19,888 nt of DNA from 13-2-20CM-68-14 sp046723355 (GTDB lineage: Bacteria > Actinomycetota > Thermoleophilia > Gaiellales > Gaiellaceae), in the NCBI GenBank assembly GCA_046723355.1, contig JBKOUJ010000159.1, positions 1 through 19,888 on the forward strand, in the 5' to 3' direction. The position numbers were made by a program, and so were the translations under genes. The notes under the pieces are model-generated. The model was not told where the DNA came from and searched no databases. It saw nothing but the letters and a program-made list of their open reading frames with translations. Shown here in pieces: positions 15,264 through 19,888 of the stretch (positions are counted from its first letter, which is position 1; each line of letters starts with the position of its first letter).

Positions 15264-15638
15264 CTAGCCCTCCGCGAACAGCGGCCGGATGAACTCGTCG
15301 AACGTCTCGCGGTCGCAGCTCGCGACCGTCGAGGGCGTCAGGGCGCGCACCGAGGCCGTTCTCGGGATCTCCATCGCAAGCGCAACTTCGCCGAAGTAGT
15401 CGCCGGGCCGCAACACCCGCCGTGGCCCCAGCGACGCTTGAGTGACCGCGAACATCCCGCTCAGCACGACGTAGAAGCGCTGGCCTTCGTCGCCCTCGTC
15501 GACGACCGCGTGGCCGGCTGGGATCGGCTCGCGGCGCATCCGCTCCGCGAGCTGAGCAAGCGTTTGGCCCGGAAGCGTCGCAAGCAGGCCGACGCGCTGG
15601 AGCTCGGTGACGCCGGCGGGCTGGAAGCGAGGGTTCAT
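15264..15638 (-). CDS. Stand-alone cyclic nucleotide-binding domain protein
   Basis: This is a 124-residue protein consisting of one CRP/PKA-type cNMP-binding beta-barrel: PAGHAVVDEGDEGQRFYVVLSGMF, then the phosphate-binding cassette FGEVALAMEIPRTASV with FGE at 82-84 and Arg93. The cassette residues needed to bind cAMP or cGMP are intact. No DNA-binding helix-turn-helix, channel or enzyme domain is attached. It may act by protein contact. ATG 15638 has only a weak GGTGG upstream. The long stretch before it contains three hairpins that could be its 5' leader or the 3' end of the small acidic gene. The stop is five bases from the propeller gene's stop (convergent). Confidence 0.85.
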   Translation of the reverse strand: MNPRFQPAGVTELQRVGLLATLPGQTLAQLAERMRREPIPAGHAVVDEGDEGQRFYVVLSGMFAVTQASLGPRRVLRPGDYFGEVALAMEIPRTASVRALTPSTVASCDRETFDEFIRPLFAEG

Positions 15639-15653
15639 CTCTTGGCCACCCTA

Positions 15654-15723
15654 TCGGGGGAACCTCCCGGTTTCCCCGAACCCCCTCCACTGGTCCGCTT
15701 CGCGGACAGGCCGCTGCGCGGCC
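15654..15723 (-). repeat. Three tandem hairpins between the acidic peptide gene and the cNMP-domain gene
   Basis: Three inverted repeats lie side by side. The first is TCGGGGGAACC (15654-15664) with GGTTTCCCCGA (15669-15679), 11 bp with one G-T pair and loop TCCC. The second is GTCCGC/GCGGAC (15693-15707, loop TTC). The third is GGCCGC/GCGGCC (15709-15723, loop TGC). The last begins eight bases after the acidic gene's stop on the minus strand. They have no U-tract. They may form a hairpin-only terminator cluster or a structured leader of the cNMP-domain mRNA. Confidence 0.5.
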
Positions 15724-15730
15724 GGACTCA

Positions 15731-15859
15731 TCAGGCGTCGTGAATCTCGGCTGCATCGGGCGGGTCCTCGTGCCCCGGGCCGCGCATCGCCTCGTGCTCT
15801 TCCTGCTCTTCGGGCGCGCGCGCCTCCTCTTCGCGAGTAGGCTCGGGCTGCTCCTGCAT
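15731..15859 (-). CDS. Small acidic protein, 42 residues, function unknown
   Basis: An ATG at 15859 opens a 42-residue frame ending in TGA at 15733-15731. It is preceded, six bases upstream, by the near-ideal Shine-Dalgarno GGAGGAG (15872-15866). The product is very acidic and probably disordered: Glu-rich in residues 2-23, then MRGPGHEDPPDAAEIHDA at the C-terminus. I do not recognise a family. It is divergent from the NUDIX gene, and an 18-bp palindrome lies 27 bases upstream, so the two may share regulation. The strong ribosome site is uncommon in this window and is the main reason to believe it is translated. Confidence 0.6.
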   Translation of the reverse strand: MQEQPEPTREEEARAPEEQEEHEAMRGPGHEDPPDAAEIHDA

Positions 15860-15865
15860 TTGAGT

Positions 15866-15872
15866 CTCCTCC
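15866..15872 (-). promoter_or_regulatory. Strong Shine-Dalgarno GGAGGAG for the 42-residue acidic protein
   Basis: The minus strand reads GGAGGAG, six bases before the ATG at 15859. This is one of only two near-perfect anti-Shine-Dalgarno matches at starts that I found in the window, and it supports a gene otherwise too short to call. Confidence 0.65.
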
Positions 15873-15886
15873 GTTCGGGGAAGTGT

Positions 15887-15904
15887 TGTAGGTGTACACC
15901 TACA
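15887..15904. promoter_or_regulatory. 18-bp perfect palindrome, probable operator of the divergent promoter
   Basis: TGTAGGTGTACACCTACA is a perfect dyad, breaking at the next base on either side. It ends four bases before the NUDIX ATG (15909) and 27 bases upstream of the acidic gene's ATG, so a bound repressor would cover the NUDIX -10/start region. The TGTA/TACA half-sites recall operators of several repressor families (for example BlaI/CopY-like), but no regulator gene is adjacent and the binding protein is unknown. Confidence 0.55.
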
Positions 15905-15908
15905 TCAG

Positions 15909-16421
15909 ATGGCCGAGCTCGAAGGATGGACCTTTTGCCCGCGGTGCCGGAGCGAGCTCGCGGGTGACCAGGCGCGGCTGACGTGCGCGGCTTGCGGGTT
16001 CGTCGTCTATGCGAGCTCGAAGCCGACAGCGGGCGCGCTGTGCGTCGAGGACGGGCGCGTTCTCCTCGCCCGGCGCGCGGCGGAGCCGTTCGAGGGCCGT
16101 TGGGACATCCCAGGTGGCTTCCTCGAGGAGGGCGAGGATCCAGTCGACGGGCTCCGGCGCGAGCTGAAGGAGGAGACCGGGCTCGACGTCGAGCCAGAGC
16201 GGTTCCTGGGGGTCTGGATGGATCGCTACGGCGGCGACTCGACGGCGGAGGCGACACTCAATCTGTACTGGAAGGCACGAATCGTGGCCGGCGACCCGGA
16301 GCCGGCCGACGACGTCTCCGAGCTCCGCTGGTTCGATCGTGACGCCCTGCCGAGCCCCGACGAGCTGGCCTTCGAGAACGTCCCGCTCGTTCTAGAGGCG
16401 TGGCGGGACGAGGACGCGTAG
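15909..16421 (+). CDS. NUDIX hydrolase with N-terminal zinc ribbon (NudC-like architecture)
   Basis: This 170-residue protein has a zinc ribbon at the N-terminus (Cys10, Cys13, Cys26, Cys29; FCPRC...CAAC) and a complete Nudix box at 70-92: Gly70, Glu76, Arg84, Glu85, Leu86, Glu88, Glu89, Gly91. It should hydrolyse a nucleoside diphosphate linked to another group, with Mg2+. The zinc ribbon is shared with NudC NADH pyrophosphatases, but the protein is shorter and the downstream SQPWPFPxS signature of NudC is absent, so the substrate is open. The ATG is four bases from the palindrome and has no Shine-Dalgarno, suggesting a leaderless message. Its 3' end overlaps the convergent lipid-kinase gene by 30 nt. 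Confidence 0.9.
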   Translation: MAELEGWTFCPRCRSELAGDQARLTCAACGFVVYASSKPTAGALCVEDGRVLLARRAAEPFEGRWDIPGGFLEEGEDPVDGLRRELKEETGLDVEPERFLGVWMDRYGGDSTAEATLNLYWKARIVAGDPEPADDVSELRWFDRDALPSPDELAFENVPLVLEAWRDEDA

Positions 16422-17192
16422 GGCCGCAGGCTCGACGCGGCAGACGATCGGCGTTTCCAGGTCGAGCGGCTCGCCGTCGATTGCCGCGCGGAGGGTTCCA
16501 GCGCGACCGAGCTCGAACCGCTCGCCGACCCGCTCATCCCAGTCGGTCGGCAGCAGGCCGGCCGCCGAGTAGAGATGGAGCCTCCCTTCGGTCAGGTCGT
16601 TTCGAGCCCCCAGCTCGAACAGCTTCAGCTCGTAGGCGTTGTTGGCGACGAGGACGACGCGTGCGGCGAGGATCTCCCCGTCCACGCGGAGCCGCAGCCG
16701 ATGTGGGTGGCGGAGCGTCCGCAGCAACGCGCGTGCGCTCGCGAGCGACTCCCGCCTGCGGCGGTGAGCCTCGCGCCCGTGCACCAGCGAGGCGTAGGCG
16801 CCGATCGAAACGTTGTTCAGGAACAGACGCTCGCCGGCGCGGCCGACGTCGACCGGACGTTCCTCGCCGCCGAATGCCTCGAGCGACGCCACGGGATCGC
16901 GACGGTCGAGACCGAGATCGCGAGCGAAGTGGTTGCGAGTTCCCACGGGAACGCAGACGAACGGCAGATCGCGTTCGATCGCGACCTCGGCAATCGCCGC
17001 CAGCGAACCGTCGCCGCCGGCCATTCCGACCGCCTCGGCGTCGCCCGCGGCTTCCACCGCAATCGCGGCTGCATCCTCGCCCTCGCCGAGCACGTGCGCC
17101 GCGATCCCCCTTTTTTCCGCGGCTGCAGCCAATTCCTCGGCGCTCGCGCATCCGCGGCCCGACCGGGGGTTGATCAGCAGAAACCCGCCCAA
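16392..17192 (-). CDS. Diacylglycerol kinase-like lipid kinase (DAGK catalytic domain)
   Basis: This protein of about 266 residues belongs to the DagK/YegS/BmrU fold. It opens with GGFLLINPRSGRG (phosphate-binding start of the domain), then the nucleotide motif AGGDGSLAAIAEVA at about 58-71 and PVGTRNHFARDLG, a close match to the family's P-x-GT-xN-DFAR. FLNNVSIGAYASLV in the C-terminal beta domain is also characteristic. It should phosphorylate a lipid such as diacylglycerol at the membrane surface, but the substrate is not determinable. Two TTG starts are possible. I chose 17192 because it coincides with the family's N-terminus and TATGCT lies nine bases upstream; TTG 17225 would add 11 residues. 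The 3' end overlaps the NUDIX gene tail to tail. Confidence 0.88.
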   Translation of the reverse strand: MGGFLLINPRSGRGCASAEELAAAAEKRGIAAHVLGEGEDAAAIAVEAAGDAEAVGMAGGDGSLAAIAEVAIERDLPFVCVPVGTRNHFARDLGLDRRDPVASLEAFGGEERPVDVGRAGERLFLNNVSIGAYASLVHGREAHRRRRESLASARALLRTLRHPHRLRLRVDGEILAARVVLVANNAYELKLFELGARNDLTEGRLHLYSAAGLLPTDWDERVGERFELGRAGTLRAAIDGEPLDLETPIVCRVEPAALRVLVPPRL

Positions 17193-17270
17193 AACCGCGC
17201 GAGCATAGGCCTTTCGGGCGGGCAAGTTAGGCCGTTTGGCTCATGTGTAGTGGCGGCGCTCCGACCGATC

Positions 17271-17426
17271 ATGTGCCCTATGAGCGATCGCGGTCTTCAC
17301 AGGATCGAAGCGGACCTCGAGGAAAGCTGGCTGGAGGACTGGGCCGGCGTCGGAATCGCGGAGCTTGAGGCGTATCTCGCCAAGCACGCCGCGTTTCTGT
17401 CGTACCTCGAGGACGCGAAGAACTAG
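17271..17426 (+). CDS. Small conserved-looking hypothetical protein, 51 residues
   Basis: An ATG at 17271 (or ATG 17280, giving 48 residues) opens a frame ending at TAG 17424-17426. The product is acidic and helical: RIEADLEESWLEDWAGVGI and AELEAYLAKHAAFLSYLED. Its composition is protein-like, with balanced hydrophobic spacing, and I have a faint memory of similar short proteins in related actinobacteria, unverified. No Shine-Dalgarno is present. It sits between the divergent lipid kinase and the DUF2231 gene, whose GTG start is 44 nt downstream. No function can be assigned. The frame stays open far upstream through the kinase gene, but only this part lies outside it. Confidence 0.6.
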   Translation: MCPMSDRGLHRIEADLEESWLEDWAGVGIAELEAYLAKHAAFLSYLEDAKN

Positions 17427-17470
17427 ATCCGCCGGGATTAACAGACCGGCGCGCGGGTATCTCTCGCGCG

Positions 17471-17995
17471 GTGAAGCTGAGCTACCTGATTCGCGGGCTC
17501 CCCGGACATCCGCTCCACCCGCCCCTCACGGACGTGACGATCGGCTCCTACACGGCTGCAACGGTGATGGGCTTCGCGAGCATCGTCGGCGTCGCCGAGA
17601 AAGGCGCCGCGAGCGGCTGGTGGCTCGCCCTCATTGTCGGCCTCATCTTCACCGTTCCGACCGCGCTGAGCGGATTCGCCGACTGGCTGACGATCGAGTG
17701 GGGCACCCCGCTGTGGCGGACGGCCACTGCCCACCTCATCTCGATGGTGACGGCGACGATCCTGTTCCTGACCGCGGCGCTGATCGGCCACAGCGGCTAC
17801 AAGCACGGAGCGGTCGACGCCGGGCCGTACGTGCTGACCCTGCTCGGCTTCGGCACATTGACGCTCGGCGGGTGGCTCGGCGGCGCGGTCGTCTTCGTGC
17901 ACGGCATGCGCGTGCTCAACCTCGTCTCCGAGCCCGCCACACGTGCCGCGTCTCCGGCGCCGAAGCCGGAGAAGGAAGCGGCGGAAGGCGCCTAG
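17471..17995 (+). CDS. DUF2231-type four-helix membrane protein
   Basis: This 174-residue protein begins with LPGHPLHPPLTDVTIGSY, the conserved His-Pro-rich start of DUF2231 (PF09990-type) proteins. It has four transmembrane helices (about 25-42, 49-70, 85-105 and 118-142), with the conserved SGFADWLTIEWGTP between helices two and three. The conserved histidines (13, 16 and those near residue 93 and 107) suggest a haem- or metal-binding or redox role, but the family is uncharacterised. The tail is Ala/Pro/Glu-rich and cytosolic. The GTG start has TATCTC at 17458-17463, seven bases upstream, and no Shine-Dalgarno. It converges on thioredoxin with a 4-nt gap. Confidence 0.85.
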   Translation: MKLSYLIRGLPGHPLHPPLTDVTIGSYTAATVMGFASIVGVAEKGAASGWWLALIVGLIFTVPTALSGFADWLTIEWGTPLWRTATAHLISMVTATILFLTAALIGHSGYKHGAVDAGPYVLTLLGFGTLTLGGWLGGAVVFVHGMRVLNLVSEPATRAASPAPKPEKEAAEGA

Positions 17996-17999
17996 CCGC

Positions 18000-18329
18000 T
18001 TAGCCGGCGCCGTTCTCGGACAGGCCGAGCGACCTTTCGATCGCGCCCTTCGGCTGGGCGCCGATCGCCGCAGCGGCCGGCTCGCCGCCGCGGAAGAGGA
18101 TGATCGTCGGAATCGAGACGATCCCGTACCGCTGCGCGAGCGAGGGCTCCTCGTCGATGTTGACCTTGACGAGCTTCACGTCGCTCTCGCGCTCTTCGGC
18201 GATCTTGTCGAGGACAGGCGAGACGGCGTGGCAGGGACCACACCACTCGGCCCAGAAGTCGACGATGACCGCCTTGTCGCTCTGGAGGACTTCCTGCTCG
18301 AAGCTTGACTCGGTGACTGCAGTGCTCAT
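18000..18329 (-). CDS. trxA: Thioredoxin
   Basis: This is a 109-residue cytosolic thioredoxin with the classical redox motif WCGPC (Cys30, Cys33) preceded by VIVDFWAE. It also has the conserved VDE-type segment VNIDEEPSLAQRYGI, the cis-proline at 74 (SIPTIILFRGG) and a C-terminal helix ending in SLGLSENGAG. The length and spacing are normal. ATG 18329 has an AGGAAAGGA-type ribosome site roughly 11 bases upstream. It is divergent from ileS (81 bp between starts) and convergent with the DUF2231 gene. It should reduce protein disulfides using thioredoxin reductase, which is not in this window. Confidence 0.95.
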   Translation of the reverse strand: MSTAVTESSFEQEVLQSDKAVIVDFWAEWCGPCHAVSPVLDKIAEERESDVKLVKVNIDEEPSLAQRYGIVSIPTIILFRGGEPAAAAIGAQPKGAIERSLGLSENGAG

Positions 18330-18398
18330 TTCCAGGTGTTCCTTTCCTTCGTAGTCCCTGACTGAAACGCGTGCCGCGGAGTGGTTGTTCCCCGAACC

Positions 18399-18404
18399 TA
18401 GAAT
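18399..18404 (+). promoter_or_regulatory. Predicted -10 element of ileS
   Basis: TAGAAT ends six bases before the ileS ATG (18411), which would put the transcription start at the A of the start codon and give a leaderless message. There is no Shine-Dalgarno and no clear -35. The 81-bp interval upstream is too short for, and shows no sign of, a T-box leader. Confidence 0.4.
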
Positions 18405-18410
18405 CGAACC

Positions 18411-19888
18411 ATGGACAAGGTCTTCGCGCCGCTGCCGCCGGTCCCCGACCATCCTCGACTCGAGGAGGAGATTCTGCAGTGGTGGGAGGACGAACAGGTC
18501 TTCAACCGGCTTCGCGAGCAAAACCGGGGCAACCCGAAGTGGTCGTTCGTCGACGGGCCCGTCACCGCGAACAAGGAGATGGGCGTCCACACGGCGTGGG
18601 GGCGCACGCTCAAGGACGTCTTCCAGCGCTACAAGGCGGCGCGCGGGTTCGACCAGCGCTACCAGAACGGCTGGGACTGCCAGGGCCTGTGGATCGAGGT
18701 CGGCGTCGAGCGCCAGCTCGGCCTCAACTCGAAGCGCGAGATCGAGGAGTACGGCCTGGAGAAGTTCGCCGGCAAGTGCCGAGACGTCGTCGTGCGCTAT
18801 GCGGGCGACCTCACGCGCGCCTCGAAGCGCCTCGGCCAGTGGATGGACTGGGGCAACGACTACTTCACGTTCAGCGACACGAACATCGAATACATCTGGC
18901 GCTTCCTGAAGATCGTCGACGAGCGCGGCTGGCTGTACCTCGGCCATCGGTCGACCGAGTGGTGCCCGCGCTGCGGCACCTCGCTCTCTCAGCACGAGCT
19001 GACGCAGGCGGGCGTCTACCAGGAGCGCGCGGATCCGTCGCTGTACGTCCGCTTCCCGTTGCTCGACCGCGAACACGAGTTCCTGGTCGTCTGGACGACG
19101 ACGCCGTGGACGCTGCCAGCCAATGTGGCGGCGGCGGTCGCCCCCGACGCGCAGTACGGCCGCAGGGAAAATGGAGAATGGGTCGCCGTCGCACGCTACC
19201 CCGACGAGACGTTCGAGGAGGTGCTGCGCGGCGAGCAACTGGTCGGCTGGCGCTACCGGGGCCCATTCGACCACCTGCCGGCCGCCGCCGGGATCGAGCA
19301 CCGGGTCGTCGCGTGGGACGAGGTCTCGCTCGACGAAGGAACCGGGATCGTCCACATCGCGCCCGGCGCGGGCCAGGAGGACTTCGACCTCGGCCGGCGC
19401 GAGGAACTGCCGGTATTGACGCCGGTCGACGAGGCCGGTCGCTTCTACGACGACTACGGATGGCTCCACGGAACCTCCACCGGCGATGCGGCCGACCAGA
19501 TCGTCGGCGACCTGCGCGAACGCGGGCTGCTGGTCGAGATCGGCCTGTACGAACACCGCTACCCGCATTGCTGGCGCTGCGACACGCCGCTGATCTGGCG
19601 CGTCGCCGACGACTGGTTCATCCGTGTCGACGAGATTCGCCAGCCGCTTCTGGACGCGAACGCGACGGTCGAATGGACGCCGCCGCAGTACGGCAAGCGG
19701 ATGGACGACTGGTTCCGGAACATGAGCGACTGGAACATCTCGCGCCGCCGCTTCTACGGCCTGCCGCTTCCCTTCTACCCGTGCTCCTGCGGCCGGCTGA
19801 ACGTGATCGGCTCGCGGGCCGAGCTCGAGGAGCGCGCGGTCGAGGGGATCGAACAGCTCCAGGAGCTGCACCGCCCCTGGATCGACCG
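18411..19888 (+). CDS. ileS: Isoleucyl-tRNA synthetase, type II (eukaryote-like), 3' end outside the window
   Basis: The first 492 codons are present; the C-terminal half, with KMSKS and the anticodon-binding domain, lies beyond the window. It opens with FAPLPPVPDHPRLEEEILQ, then WSFVDGPVTANKEMGVHTAW, where His60-Trp63 occupies the place of the HIGH signature. The AGWDxxGLxxE-like segment NGWDCQGLWIEVGVE follows. The CP1 editing domain contains VVWTTTPWTLPANV and EGTGIVHIAPGAG, and CWRCDTPLIWR and RNMSDWNISRRRFYG are also typical. These assign it to class I synthetases, the IleRS/ValRS/LeuRS group, and the overall match is to type II IleRS, the kind associated with low mupirocin sensitivity. 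It charges tRNA-Ile with isoleucine. The ATG follows a TAGAAT box by six bases. Confidence 0.9.
   Translation, partial: MDKVFAPLPPVPDHPRLEEEILQWWEDEQVFNRLREQNRGNPKWSFVDGPVTANKEMGVHTAWGRTLKDVFQRYKAARGFDQRYQNGWDCQGLWIEVGVERQLGLNSKREIEEYGLEKFAGKCRDVVVRYAGDLTRASKRLGQWMDWGNDYFTFSDTNIEYIWRFLKIVDERGWLYLGHRSTEWCPRCGTSLSQHELTQAGVYQERADPSLYVRFPLLDREHEFLVVWTTTPWTLPANVAAAVAPDAQYGRRENGEWVAVARYPDETFEEVLRGEQLVGWRYRGPFDHLPAAAGIEHRVVAWDEVSLDEGTGIVHIAPGAGQEDFDLGRREELPVLTPVDEAGRFYDDYGWLHGTSTGDAADQIVGDLRERGLLVEIGLYEHRYPHCWRCDTPLIWRVADDWFIRVDEIRQPLLDANATVEWTPPQYGKRMDDWFRNMSDWNISRRRFYGLPLPFYPCSCGRLNVIGSRAELEERAVEGIEQLQELHRPWID

Noticed and set aside
18000..19871. 623-codon open frame on the minus strand continuing upstream of thioredoxin
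   Set aside because: Only its last 109 residues (thioredoxin) are real. The rest is antisense to ileS and has no recognisable protein pattern.

Overview
The window is GC-rich bacterial chromosome and reads as an actinobacterial genome. I infer a Thermoleophilia-like lineage (Solirubrobacterales/Gaiellales). The grounds are the dense packing, the many GTG/TTG starts, start codons that often lie 6-9 nt after a TAnnnT-like -10 with no Shine-Dalgarno, a eukaryote-like (type II) isoleucyl-tRNA synthetase, and the gene families present. Nothing here fixes the genus. No CRISPR array, intact insertion sequence, prophage or rRNA is visible.

Layout. 1-1.96 kb: a lower-GC gene fragment lacking its expected N-terminal part, tRNA-Gly(UCC), a CtaG-type membrane protein overlapping a histidine-phosphatase gene, and tRNA-Pro(UGG). 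1.97-3.5 kb: an EamA exporter and a secreted CAP-domain protein. 3.5-7.85 kb: a two-component pair, namely a very large membrane histidine kinase with five GAF domains and a PAS, and a receiver-only regulator, joined by a 4-base stop/start overlap. 7.85-8.11 kb: an intergenic region that appears to encode an unannotated ~100-nt RNA on the + strand, with its own promoter and terminator. 8.1-11.0 kb: a lipid-linked sugar module, with a GT2 polyprenyl-phosphate glycosyltransferase and a GtrA flippase-like protein on -, and a divergent GT-C glycosyltransferase on +.

11.0-12.2 kb: a YbdK-type carboxylate-amine ligase. 12.3-15.3 kb: a beta-lactamase-fold serine hydrolase followed by a membrane-anchored protein that joins two different beta-propellers. 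15.3-16.4 kb: a stand-alone cyclic-nucleotide-binding domain protein, three tandem hairpins, a 42-residue acidic protein, an 18-bp perfect palindrome and a zinc-ribbon NUDIX hydrolase. 16.4-18.0 kb: a diacylglycerol-kinase-like lipid kinase, a 51-residue protein and a DUF2231 membrane protein. 18.0-19.9 kb: thioredoxin, then the first 492 codons of ileS, which runs off the window.

Most genes are ordinary housekeeping or envelope functions. The parts least explained by known annotation are the orphan + strand RNA at about 7.98-8.08 kb, the gtrA reading frame that has no standard start codon where homology begins, the palindrome-controlled acidic-peptide/NUDIX divergon, and the double-propeller protein. 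I do not see a clear new defence or mobile system. No intergenic stretch exceeds about 270 bases.
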